Shown here one piece after another: positions 9,891-21,431 of a DNA stretch of 64,000 nucleotides. Origin of the DNA: Mycoplasma sp. 1578d (lineage in GTDB: Bacteria > Bacillota_I > Bacilli_A > Mycoplasmatales > Metamycoplasmataceae). The DNA is taken from assembly GCF_024582695.1 (NCBI RefSeq), contig NZ_CP102081.1, positions 1 through 64,000 on the forward strand, given 5' to 3'. A program made the translations under genes and the position numbers. The notes beneath the pieces were generated by a model. The model worked only from the letters and a program-made list of their open reading frames with translations. It had not been told where the DNA came from and did no database searches. The number at the start of each line of letters is the position of its first letter. The stretch's first letter is position 1.

Positions 9891-12800
9891 ATGTGAAATT
9901 TATTCAAAGAAGTTTTTCGTTCTCTTAAAAAGAATAAAGTAACCTTAATAGGTCTCACTATTTTAATTTTTCTTTCTTCAGGAATTTTTACTTTATTTCA
10001 TGATATGAGCAAAGTGATGAAAGTTCAATATAATAAATATAAAACCCTTTCAAATGGACATGATTTAACTGTAGATTTAAATATTCCATCTTCAGGCACT
10101 TTTTTTAATGATGGTTATTATATTAATGGCCTTACTCAAGCTAACGGAGGAATTTATTATGATAAGCCCATTAACTACATTTCAGGTTCATACAGTTTAA
10201 GCCGAAATATTATTGTTACTGAGTTAATAAATGACAATTATATTTTGTTATCTAATTTTATTGGGCAAAATAGCGAGTTTTCAAATAAATACATTCGCAA
10301 AAATGATTTTATTAAATTTTATAATTCTCTTTTAGACCCTAATTTTTCACAACAAGGAATTATTTTAGATTATTCAGGTTCGAATAAACATTTTAAGATT
10401 AATCAAAATTATTCATTTAATACTTATACTAAAAATGGAAATGATTTTGAAATCTATAAAGTTGAATTAAAACCTAATAAAAATGTTAATTTTATCTTTG
10501 ATAAAAATTATAAAATTTCAAATTTACTCAATTTAGAAAAAAGTGATAATAAAATTTATTTTTCACAATTACCAGTACTATACGTTAATTTAAAAACCAA
10601 TCAACTCACTTTTGATTTTGTTAAAGGAAAACATTGAGAAGAGCAAGAACAATCTTATAAAATATTTGGAAATAAATTAGCTCGATTATTTGGTCTTGTT
10701 GCATTAAATGATAATGAATTTGTTTTTGTGCGTGATAATTTGATTAATTCAGTTTTAGTTAATTTTCCTACTGATGAAACTAATTTACAAGAACATTACA
10801 ATACTAATTTAAATCAAACTTTTACATACAATCAATTATTTGGAAACGAAAATGCATCTATTGATGTTTCTCGTTCCTTCACATTTCAAGAAAATAAAGA
10901 TTATTTAATTCCAAATAAATGAGCCGCAATAGAAAATGAAAAAACTTTTTATCAAAGAAAGTTATATACCACTACTTATGATGCAGAAAATAAGGATAAA
11001 TGAAAAGGATCGTATAAAACTTTTATTTCAAATATCTTTGATGGTAATGATGAAAAATTAAAAACTAAATATAGTAGATTTGCATATTGAGACAAAAATA
11101 TTGAACGTTTTGTCACTTATTTTGATGCCAATGGAAATCCACAAAAAAATCAATCTTTAATTAATAGTTCCACATTAACTATTTCAATGGAAGATGTTAA
11201 TAAAATTAAACTACAATTAGCTCCAAAAAGTGAACAACCAGAAAAAGTTAATTTAGCTAATTTTATAACCAATCAAGAACAAACTATTGCACAAATTGAA
11301 GGTTTTGAACAAGTTGATAGCGAAGAATATAAAATCTTAACTTCAAAACTATATAAAGAAAATCTCATTAAAACTATTCGAGAAGGAGCTTTATCCATTA
11401 CTAAGAAAAATATTACTGATAAAGTAATTGAATTAGTTGATAAAGATAAAAATAATGTTGGTTTAAGACAAACTACAACTGTTGATTCAGTTGATGATCA
11501 AGGTAAAAAAACTGTTTTACACTTTGTTAATATTGGAAATAACCAAAATCTAGTTAACGGAGTTGAACTTAATGTTGATAAATTGATTAATGAAAGTACT
11601 CATAAAACCGCCTTAACTCAAATATCAACTTCGATTGATAGTTTCTTTAAAACTAAACAAATTAACTCATTTATTGCTAAAGAAATTTTAAATAATTCCA
11701 AAGGAAATATTAGTCCTCTTCCTGAATATTTAATTCCAGATTATAGTTATAATACCGTCATCTATACAGATAAAAATAATGGTATTTCATCAACATTTAA
11801 AGCTAAGAAAACTTATCGTTTAACTAATTTAATTAAAGACGAAAATTCTAATTTATTAAATAATTTTAATGGTTATGGTGTAGCGATAACCAATGATTAT
11901 AAAAACTTTATTTTACTTAAAGCGATTAATAATGATGACGGAACCTTTTCGCACTGAGTTAATGTTTCGCTTAAAGAAAATATAAATGGAATTTTAACTA
12001 CTGAGCAACTTTATCAATACATGCTTAGTCAAAATTGAACCTTACGTTTAAGTTATGTTAATCCAAACGGTTGAGGAAGAATTGATCCACAATTTCCAAA
12101 CATTGTATCACTTCCATTTTATTATAGAGGACCAAAATTTGATATTTTACAAGAAGCTTTAAACAAAAATTCATTAGCTTTAGCACTTGAGTATATTCAA
12201 AAAACACTATATGATTCAGATTTAATTAAAAAAGGTTTTATTTCCAAAGAAGAAATTTATGCTTTTATTGAAGGAGCAAATTACGCGATTAATCAAAATG
12301 ATTTTGCACGAATTTTTTCTTCAGGAAACATTAATTTAATTATTGTTCCTAAAATGGCTTTAGATTTAGTCTATAGTTTATCACACAATCCAAAAGGTGA
12401 TTTTTTATCAAGGATTCTGGATTCAGTTTTAAAACATTTAATCACTATTTTAGAGGAAAAAGGCACTTTAGAACAGCAAAAAGCTTATTTAAAAACTCAA
12501 ATAGAGAATATTTATTCATTTACTAATGGACTTTTTGCTCTTGATTTAAATAAAATAATTGATCCAGTTAGTTTACTTGATTTTATTAAGGATCCCAAAG
12601 TCTTTTTACAAGCCTTAAGAGATATTATTTCAGGATTTGATTTTCGAACTTTTTCAGATAAAGTTAATGAATTCTTTAAAAAAGATTACAACAAAAAAGA
12701 GTTAAGAGACGGCGTTGAAAGAGAAAGAAAAATCAGTATTACTGAAATAATGGTTTGATTATTCGAAAGTTCAAATCAGAGTATTTTTAAAAATGCTGTT

Positions 12801-15800
12801 TATAAAATTTTAGATAATTTTAATACAAAAGCATTATTTGAATCGCCAAGTGGAATTAAAGCTCTTTTAAAATCGTTTATACCATCAGGTGATGCAAATA
12901 TTAATGAAATTATTGAAAAAATAAATAATGTTAATAATCCACCAGATAAAAAATATTCTAACTTTATCGATGGAATAAAATTTTTTATAAATTCATTTGA
13001 TTTAAATATCTTTTTAAAAACATTATCTCAAAATATCAAATTAAGTAATTTTGATCAAACATCACCTGTGATTAATAAAATTACCGGTCAAAATGAACTA
13101 GTTACTAAATATTATTTTGCTGGATCAGTCAATAATATTGATATTTATTATTCGTTCTTTAAATCATTTTTCAATGTTCCTAGTGCTGATAAAATTTTTA
13201 AAGAACAAATTATCAAAATGCTTAATTTATCAAGTAAAGGAACTTCGATTAAAATTTCAGATAAAAAATTCTTTAATGTTCCCACAAATGATAATGAAAA
13301 ATTAGGATTTTTTGATTTATTAAACCTTAATTTTCAAGAATCAAGCAATTCATTAAGAATAATTGATCCAGTTCTTAATTCAATTAAAAACTTAAATGAA
13401 TTAAAATACGATTCTTTAACTCAAGAACAAAAAGATGTTTTAGTTTCATTTTTAGGTTTAAAAGTTGATCAAAATCTTAATAAAGAAGAGCTTAAATCCT
13501 TTATTGAAAAATGAGAATCAATTCTTAGTTTATTAAAATTAAATACAACAGATTTAAAATATAAAAATAATTTAAGTATCGGATCACTTGCTTATTTCTT
13601 TAAAAACTATAACAATAATTTTAATTCAGCTCCTTTATATGGATTAATTAAAAAACTAATTGATCAAATATTAGCCAATAACCCATTAGATCAATACTCA
13701 TATTCAAAATACGGTTTACCTCTATTTCGTGAATGATGAATCTTATATAAAGAATTAGCAAACGTTTCACATGAACGAAGAATTGAATTTTTAAACAAGT
13801 GATTAGAATTAGCTAATTCAAAAGAAGTAATTGATTCGTTTAATAATTTTGATTTATTTAAACCTAGTTCGCAAAATATTGCTTTAGCCAAAGAAACTAA
13901 TTTTGGAATTTCACGATCACTAGCTAATCCAAATAAAATGAAAGATTTATTCTTTGATAAAGAAAGTGATCAATACAAAAATCCAAAATTAAATGAATTA
14001 ATACAACAATATCCAGAATTTATAGATACAATTAAAAAACATGAGTTTGGTTGAACGGTTGCTTTTTCACAAATAGCAGCTTCAAATATGTATTTTGATT
14101 TAAGTGTATCTTCAATTGATGGTGTTCCATTAAAATACCATGCACTTCAATCAGTTGTTATTGACAACTTTATTAATGGATTTTTAAACAATTCATTAAT
14201 CAAAGAAAATGTTAATAATATTGACAAAATTTTTAATTCATTAACAACCTTTTCAATTTCCTCAATCGGAATTCCTGATGTAGTACTTAATCCATTGTTA
14301 ATTAGCTTTTATCCACAACTTTTGGTTTGATATTTAACAAATACTGATGATATTGATTTCTCATTATCAGAAAATATTAACTTAGCTTACTTTATAAAAA
14401 GTAAACTAATTAACTTTGAAGAAATTGCAAAATTACCAATTGATCAGTTTAAAAAATGAATTGAAAATTTTGCTATTGAAAGAACATATAACTCAACTAT
14501 TGAAAGTGATTTCACCTTTGCAATTGCTATTGATGATGATTTCTTTACTTGATGAAAGAAAAATCAAGATTATATAGATGGCAAATATAATGTTTTTGGC
14601 ATTAATTTAGTTAATTTTATTATTGCGTCAATGGATGCAATCACTGCACCAATTGTTCAAAATAATTTCTTAACCTTTAGTCAAAGTTCTTCATATGTAG
14701 TTAAAGCAAATTATGCTTGATTAGCTAAAAATAATAAGAAAATTTATACTGGATCAATTCCGCAAAATCCAACTTTAGTTCAAGACTTAATTAATAAACT
14801 AGACAAAGATTTTTTAATTGAGGTTAATGGCTCAAAATTCATTATTGTTGGAGATGATAGTTCATTTGATTATTTATATCCAGTTATTGATGAAAACAAC
14901 TTACAAGTTGATACTCAAAATCAAGCCATTTTATACGTTAATGATAAAGGTTTTTCAAGAATTAGATATTCATACATTGGAAATACTCTTAAAGAATATT
15001 TAGTAGTAAAAAAACCAAACAATGCAGATTTAAAAGAATTGAAATCTCAAATCGATGAAACTATTCGCACCACAATTGATAACCCAAATAGAACAAATTG
15101 AACTTATTCAACTAGTGATTTAGACGGGCTAAATCCTGAACGATCAATAAGAATTTCAGCTATTGAAAAAATTATTAAATCTGTTTCAGCAATCTCGTTT
15201 CAATTATCATTTTTAATGATCTTTATTGTTTCAATTTCAATCATTTTTATTATTAAAAGATATGTATCAAACAAAAATAAAGTGCTTGGAATTTTAATTG
15301 CTCAAGGATATACTCAAATGCAAATTGCACTTTCAATGACAGCGTTTGCATTTATTACTTCATTAGTTGGTGGAATTTCAGGATACTTATTAGGATTTAT
15401 TAATCAAGCTTTAGGACTAAAAATTATTTCTGCGTATTGAACTATTCCAATTGAAACACTTTCGTTCTCATTTACTTCATTTGCATTAACGGTTATTCTT
15501 CCAATGTTTGGAATGTCGTTATTAATTTTCATTATTACTATTTATTCACTCAGATGAAAAGCGATTGAATTAATGGGTGGAATTGCTGATTTATCAATCG
15601 GAAATCTACAACAAAGATATCAGAAATTATTTAGTAAAAATAATATTAAAACCAAGTTTTCAGCTTCATTAATTTTCAATAGTTTTTGAAAATTATCAGC
15701 CTTTGGATTTAGTATTATTCTCACAAGTATTGCAACAATTTTCCAATTTTCAACTCTAGGAGTATTTGAAAAATCAATTAATAAAACGTACCAAAATCGT

Positions 15801-17729
15801 GATTATTCATATAAATTAGATCTCATTACTCCAACCATTCAAGGTGGAGCATTAATGCCATTTGATAATGATGTGAAAAATAATTTATATGTTCCAATCG
15901 GAAATATTTCTGAGTTTAATCAAACTCAAAGTTCATATTTCCAAGTTGGACATTCAAACGCAATTAATATTGACGGTAAAAATGGGGATCCAAATGAGTT
16001 TGATGCACACGTGATTACTCAATTCTCTGTTAACCTTAAAATTGATGCAAATGTTTCACTAGATCCATGAACTTTGATTTATAATAATCTACCTGATTCG
16101 GTAAAAGCTAGAATTAATAAATTAAGAAATCAAATTGCTTTATTACTTGAAAAAACACAATCATTTGTTGTCTTTAACAAAGATAATACATTAAACCTTA
16201 AAGAAACAGCCAAAAGTAAAAAAGATTTCTTCCATTATGTTCCGAATATTCAAAACCCTGTAGATGGTAAATTCTATTATTTAAAATGAAATGAAGTTGA
16301 AAATCAATATGAAGATTTTGTGATTACTACTTCAAAATTTAGAGATGAATATCATGATTTTTTAGTTAATGCATATGCTAAAATTCCAAACGGAAGTGCA
16401 ATAAATGATTATTTTGTTTCATTTTTTGGAATTTACTTTAACGATAAAAATGATGAACCATATACTTATGTTGATTCAAATTATAAAAATAGTCAAATTC
16501 GTCTTTATGGTTATATGCCAAACAGCACTCAACTTAAGTTAATTGATGAAAAAGGGATTAATTTACTCAAATTACTTAATGATAATTTTGAACAAAATAA
16601 AGAATTGCTCAATGAACCAATTCCGCTGGTAATTAATAATGTGGTTAAAGACAAATACAAACTTTCAATCGGAAGCCAAATTTCTATTCCAGTACTTAAT
16701 ACCACTGATCGTTATGAAGAAAAAATTAATGCAAAACTCAATGGCTTGACGTATATTGAAAATCCAAAAACATATACTTTTAAAGTCATTGGAATTAATC
16801 CAACCTTTATCAATAATGAGTTTATTATTCCTAAAAAAGCAGCCGATAAAATTACAGGATTAGACAAATTAAAAAATAATCCTAAATATGGGCCATTTAA
16901 TGGAATTTTATCAAAAGATAAAATTCCACAACAATTACTTAATTCAGCAACAGTTTATTCATATTCAGGTTATGCTGGTGCTTTACAAAGTTTTGATACA
17001 AAATCATCAACTTTAGTCGATAAACAAAATATTTATGATGCTTTATTCGCAAGTAAAGCAACAAGTCCTAATGTGCCTTCAGAAGGATTGTTTAAAAAAT
17101 GAGGATGAAGTGATGCAAAAATCGCCAAGTTTATAGATCCAAACTTTGATTCTAAAAACGCAAATGCACAAAAAATACAAGAAGTGTATGATAAAGGGAG
17201 AGCTTCTCCAGATGCTGCAATTGGAAAATTTGCTGAAATTTTTGACAATGTAGCTTATGTAGCGGCGGCTCAAGGATTAGATTCAAAAGATATTGAAGTC
17301 GGATTTACCACTACAATTGCTAAAACGGTACAAATTATAGTGACTTTTATTACCTTGCTAACCTTTATTGTGTCAATGATTATTCTAGTGATCGTATCAA
17401 CTATTTTAATTAACGAAAACGAAAAGAATATTGCTATTTGAACAATTCTAGGATATTCACAAAAAGAAAAAGTTCGAATGTTCTTTGGAATCTATGTTCC
17501 GTTTATTCTTATTTCGATCTTATTATCAATTCCAATTACGTATGGATTAATTACTTTCTTTAGTGGATTTTTAACAAATGCGGCTTCAATTGCCATTCCA
17601 CTAACTCTTTCACTATTTAGTGTTGGATTAACCTTTATTGTAATTTTTGTGGTATTTATGATTACTTCAATTATTTCGTGAAGAAATATTAATAAAATTA
17701 AAGCTATTGACTTATTGAAAGGTAAATAA
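9891..17729 (+). CDS. Giant FtsX-type ABC transporter permease
   Basis: This uninterrupted frame (UGA = Trp throughout) encodes 2612 aa, by far the largest protein here. One TM segment lies at about residues 17-36. It is followed by a 1720-residue predicted extracellular region, then a cluster of TM helices at about 1765-1890. Another TM follows at about 1925-1950, then a second extracellular region of about 520 residues, and a last TM cluster at about 2477-2600. This is the duplicated TM-ectodomain-3TM architecture of MacB/FtsX-family (type VII) permeases. The start is set by AAGGAGG ahead of ATG. The stop overlaps the ATPase start (TAATG). Large permeases of this kind occur in other mycoplasmas; I recall MG468 of M. 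genitalium as a likely relative. The substrate is unknown. The ectodomain is rich in Asn, Lys, Phe and Ile, with no motif I recognise. Confidence 0.88.
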
Positions 17730-18685
17730 TGTTTTTTAAAAAGAAACCAGAACCCACAATTAATGAGCAAAGCAAAGAAAATGAAGACATTGTTCAAATC
17801 ACTAAGAAAAATACAAATATCAAAATAAACAAGAAAAATGTTTTTGATATTTTAGACGGTGATAGTGAAAATAATAACTTTATTGTCGATCATTCGATTG
17901 CTCGTAAATTAACTCGTGCTACTAACACCAAACGACAAAAGGATGAGTTTAAAAACTTAAAAAATAGTCCTAATGCCATTATTGAAGTTAAAGACGTAAG
18001 TAAATATTATTTATCAGGAACTAATATTACAAGAGTATTAAAAAATATTTCATTAACCGTAAATCGTGGAGAATTCATTATGATTTATGGTAAATCCGGC
18101 GGCGGGAAGAGTACTTTATTAAACTTAATTAGTGGACTTGATCGTCCTTCAAAAGGACATGTAATTGTTTGTGATGTTAATTTACCTTATTTAAGCGATA
18201 ATCAATTAACATTATTTAGAAGAGAGCACATTAGCTTTATTTTTCAAAACTATAATTTATTGCAAAATTTATCGGCTTATGACAATGTTGAAACAGGTGC
18301 TTATTTACAAAAAGATAAAGACAAGAAAATTGATATAGATCAATTATTCAGTGACTTTGATATGGATGATGTCAAATATAAATTTCCATCACAAATGTCA
18401 GGAGGTCAACAACAAAGAGTTTCAATTTTAAGAGCTTTAGCTAAAAATACTGAAATTATTTTTGCTGACGAACCTACTGGAGCTCTTGATGATAAAACCT
18501 CAGAAATTGTTTTAAGTTATTTATATGATATTAACAAAAAGCTCAATACAACCATAGTCATGGTTACTCATAATCCTTCAATTGCCCCAATTGCTGATCG
18601 AGTTGTTCATGTTGCTCATGGAAAAATTACAAAAATACTAACTAACAAAAATACTAAACATCCTAAGGATATAAAAATTGATTAG
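17729..18685 (+). CDS. ABC transporter ATP-binding protein (LolD/MacB type)
   Basis: This 318-aa ATPase powers the neighbouring giant permease. The Walker A motif is GKSGGGKST, the ABC signature is MSGGQQQR, and Walker B with its switch is IIFADEPTGALDD. An H-loop His follows in MVTHNPS. The DEPTGALD form is typical of the MacB/LolD/FtsE branch. An 85-residue N-terminal extension, rich in Lys, Asn and Glu, precedes the domain and is not part of the standard fold. The first base of its ATG is the last base of the permease stop. A long hairpin follows. Confidence 0.95.
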   Translation: MFFKKKPEPTINEQSKENEDIVQITKKNTNIKINKKNVFDILDGDSENNNFIVDHSIARKLTRATNTKRQKDEFKNLKNSPNAIIEVKDVSKYYLSGTNITRVLKNISLTVNRGEFIMIYGKSGGGKSTLLNLISGLDRPSKGHVIVCDVNLPYLSDNQLTLFRREHISFIFQNYNLLQNLSAYDNVETGAYLQKDKDKKIDIDQLFSDFDMDDVKYKFPSQMSGGQQQRVSILRALAKNTEIIFADEPTGALDDKTSEIVLSYLYDINKKLNTTIVMVTHNPSIAPIADRVVHVAHGKITKILTNKNTKHPKDIKID

Positions 18686-18711
18686 TAGATAAATAACAAA
18701 AAGAAATTTCA

Positions 18712-18800
18712 AATTTAAAAACCACAATTTCTAATATGTAATCCAAAAGCTAATAACAATATTAACTTAATTGGCTCATATTAATTGTGGTTTTTAAATT
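18712..18800. repeat. Long imperfect inverted repeat, possible terminator
   Basis: An 18-base arm at 18712-18729 (AATTTAAAAACCACAATT) is exactly inverted at 18783-18800. TAATATG (18732-18738) and CATATTA (18777-18783) extend the pairing inward, and CCAA/TTGG can pair further in, making a hairpin about 89 bases long. The 3' arm ends in GTGGTTTTT, so it may terminate the ABC operon. It is much longer than other terminators here. The rest of the 282-base gap 18686-18967 holds only AT-rich DNA and the trmL promoter. Confidence 0.7.
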
Positions 18801-18955
18801 GAATTTATTATTCTCCTCAATGTTTTAAAATTCATTCTTCTACGATATTTTTTTAATTGAGAAACTCCTTTAAAAGGAACTTATAAATAATCCCAATTAT
18901 TTTTATTTTTTAGTAAATGAAAAACATTCATATATTTATGAAAACACAAATGTTA

Positions 18956-18961
18956 TATAAT
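18956..18961 (+). promoter_or_regulatory. -10 box of trmL; leaderless start likely
   Basis: TATAAT is separated from the trmL ATG (18968) by only six bases. Transcription starting at the usual distance would begin at the ATG itself, so the mRNA would have no leader. No Shine-Dalgarno is present. Confidence 0.55.
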
Positions 18962-18967
18962 TAAAAA

Positions 18968-19504
18968 ATGCTAAATGTTGTTTTATATCAACCAGAAATT
19001 TGTCCAAATACAGGAAATATTATTCGCACATGTTTTGCGATTAAAGCTAAATTACATATCATTAAACCGCTTGGATTTGACTTGCACCCAAAATGATTAA
19101 GAAGATATGGAGCAGGGAGAATGCTTTCAGATATTCAACACGAAGTACACGCTAATTATCAAGATTTTTATAATAAATATAAAGATAAAAATATCTTTTA
19201 TATTACAAGATATGGACTTAAAACTTATTCAGATGTAGATTATCAAACTGAATTTAACAATAATAAAGAATTATGAATTATGTTCGGTCGTGAATCGACT
19301 GGAATTGACAAAGAAATTTTGAAAAATAATATTGAGAATTGTTTAAGAATTCCAATGGTCGATGCAATGAGATCAATTAATTTAGCAAATTGTGTAAGTA
19401 TTGTTGGTTTTGAAATCATGAGACAGCTTGATTTTAAAGATTTGTCAAAATTTGAAATCGAAAAAGGGAAATATTTTCTAATTAATGGACATAATCAAAA
19501 GTAA
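18968..19504 (+). CDS. trmL: tRNA (cytidine/uridine 34-2'-O)-methyltransferase TrmL
   Basis: TrmL is a SPOUT-class enzyme that methylates the ribose of the wobble base of tRNA-Leu. The 178-aa length and [20 protein letters not shown] at the N-terminus are typical of the YibK/TrmL group. So are FGRESTGI and [19 protein letters not shown], which form the knot and the AdoMet site. Two UGA codons are read as Trp. The 3' end overlaps the next methyltransferase gene by 20 bases. Confidence 0.9.
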
Positions 19505-20210
19505 AAATAATCCAAAAGTCAAGCAATTAGTAAGATTAAAACACAAAAAATATCGGAATCAAGAGCAAAGTTTTTTGATCGAAGGATATCATTTGGTTGA
19601 AGAAGCGTTAAAACATAATTTAGTAAATGAAATTATCGAAGAGCATCAATCTGCAAGATATAAGAATTCAATTTTAGTGTCACGTGAAATTATTGAACAT
19701 TTATCTTTTACTCAAAATCCACAAAATATAGTGGCAAAATGTAAATTTATTCAACCTAAAAAGGAAATAAACAAAATTTTAGTTTTAAATAATTTACAAG
19801 ATCCAGGCAATATTGGAACTATTTTAAGACTAGCAAAAGCATTTGACATTGATAGTGTAGCCATTGAAAATTTTGATTTTTATAACGATAAAATAATTCG
19901 TTCATCTCAAGGTGCTTTGTTTGACTTGAATGTTTTTAAAATTAACAATTCTGTTGATTTTTTAATTAATTTAAAAAATCAAGGATTTACAATCTATTCA
20001 ACAGTTTTAAATCAAAATGCACAAAAATTGCAACAAGTTAACTTTAAAAATTCTAAAATAGCCATTGTTTTAGGAAACGAAGGACAAGGAATATCAAAAC
20101 AAGTTCAAGATGTTTGTGATATTTCTGTTTATATACCAATAGCGTTTGAAAGCTTAAATGTAGCATGTTGTGCCGCTATTGTTTTGAACAAAATTTATAA
20201 TAAAGGATAA
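19485..20210 (+). CDS. TrmH/SpoU-family RNA 2'-O-ribose methyltransferase
   Basis: This 241-aa SPOUT methyltransferase modifies a ribose in rRNA or tRNA. The N-terminal substrate-binding part begins with [13 protein letters not shown], typical of the 23S rRNA branch (RlmB/TsnR-like). The catalytic domain has LNNLQDPGNIGTILR (motif 1), LGNEGQGI (motif 2) and IPIAFESLNVACCAAIVL (motif 3; the usual Ser-Leu-Asn is present). The exact target nucleotide cannot be deduced. It overlaps trmL, so two ribose methylases are expressed together. Confidence 0.88.
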   Translation: MDIIKSKNNPKVKQLVRLKHKKYRNQEQSFLIEGYHLVEEALKHNLVNEIIEEHQSARYKNSILVSREIIEHLSFTQNPQNIVAKCKFIQPKKEINKILVLNNLQDPGNIGTILRLAKAFDIDSVAIENFDFYNDKIIRSSQGALFDLNVFKINNSVDFLINLKNQGFTIYSTVLNQNAQKLQQVNFKNSKIAIVLGNEGQGISKQVQDVCDISVYIPIAFESLNVACCAAIVLNKIYNKG

Positions 20211-20212
20211 AG

Positions 20213-20470
20213 ATGGACAGAATAAATAAACTTATTGAAAAGATTGAAAACACCTCATTTCATTTATCACTTAAAGGATATAAAAGAGAAGAAGTTGATT
20301 TATTATTAAGTGAAATAGTCACTAACTTGAAAAACCAAATTATTGAAATTAATACAATTAACTTTAAAATCAAGGAATATAGTAAACAACTTGAGCAAGC
20401 TCTTGCAGAAAAAGAAGAATTTAAGTATGAACTTGAAAGATTAAAATCAGAACTGAGAAGAGATGAATAA
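20213..20470 (+). CDS. Small DivIVA/GpsB-like coiled-coil protein
   Basis: This 85-aa protein resembles the N-terminal domain of DivIVA/GpsB. FHLSLKGYKREEVDLLLSEI matches the lipid-binding DivIVA pattern (F, GY, EVD, L spacing), and residues 40-80 form a coiled coil rich in Glu and Lys. DivIVA-type proteins sense curved membrane and organise division or wall synthesis. In a wall-less cell the job is unclear. It starts two bases after the methyltransferase stop and overlaps rbgA by eight bases. Confidence 0.7.
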   Translation: MDRINKLIEKIENTSFHLSLKGYKREEVDLLLSEIVTNLKNQIIEINTINFKIKEYSKQLEQALAEKEEFKYELERLKSELRRDE

Positions 20471-21320
20471 AGACAAAATTAATGATAACTATAATTCTGT
20501 TATTCAATGATTCCCCGGTCATATGGCTAAAGGAATGAAAGAAATAAAAGAATCAGCCAATTTAGCTGATCTTTTTATCGTTGTTCTTGATGCTCGTTGT
20601 CCAATTAGTTCATATAATGAAGAGTTTGATCACATATCACCACAAAAACCAAGGTTATTTATAATAACAAAGAGCGATTTAATGGATAAAACTAAAAAAG
20701 ATAAAATTAATAATCGATTTAAGGGTTCGAGAGTTTTATGGTTAGATTTGAGAAAAAAATCATCAAAACAAGTGATTTTAAATGCCGTCAAAAGCATAAT
20801 GAAAGATAAAATTGCTAAAGACAAAGCTAAAGGATTACTTAAATCACGCTTAAAATCCTTTGTTGTAGGTATTCCTAATTGTGGTAAAAGTACTTTAATT
20901 AACTTAGTTTCATCAAAGGCAAGTCTTAAAGTTGCTAATTATCCAGGAGTTACAAGAACAAAGCAGTGAGTGGTTAATGGTGAATTTTTATTTATGGACA
21001 CGCCCGGAATCTTATTGCCCAAATTTGAAGATCAAGAAGCTGCTATTAAATTAATTACAATTGGTTCGATTAAAGTTGAAAACTTTTTTTTAGAAACGCT
21101 CGCTTTTCAAATATATGGCCTAATTTCTAAATATTATCCCGACAAGATTCAGATACTTGGTCTAATTCCTTGTTTTGAAAATGCACAAATTTACGGACAA
21201 TTAGTTGAATATGCATTTAAACAATCTTTATTAATTACTAAAGGCCAACCTGATTTAAATAAAGCCTATACCCAATTTATTAACTGAGCTAGAAATTTAA
21301 TAGGAGTTACTTATGATTAA
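20463..21320 (+). CDS. rbgA: Ribosome biogenesis GTPase A
   Basis: RbgA is a circularly permuted GTPase needed for late 50S assembly. In 285 aa the motifs appear in permuted order: G4 TKSD (69-72), G1 GIPNCGKST (136-144), then G3 DTPG (179-182). The N-terminal QWFPGHMAKG is a hallmark of the family. UGA is read as Trp at three positions, including that N-terminal motif. The start overlaps the DivIVA-like gene, and a strong terminator follows the stop. Confidence 0.95.
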
Positions 21321-21344
21321 AAAAAGATCACAAGATCTTTTTTT
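21321..21344 (+). terminator. Terminator after rbgA
   Basis: AAAAAGATC (21321-21329) pairs with GATCTTTTT (21334-21342) around a four-base loop, and the T-run continues. It begins right at the rbgA stop codon. Confidence 0.9.
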
Positions 21345-21431
21345 AATTTTTTTTAAATTAGCAATACAATATATTGCTCTTTATCCATTTATTGATTCTT
21401 ATACAATTTAAGCGTGTATAATTATACAGAC

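Noticed and set aside
9891-17729. A chain of a dozen short in-frame open frames that could be read as a decayed pseudogene
   Set aside because: All breaks are UGA in one frame. Read as Trp the frame is continuous with good TM segments and a coupled ATPase, so this is one intact gene.
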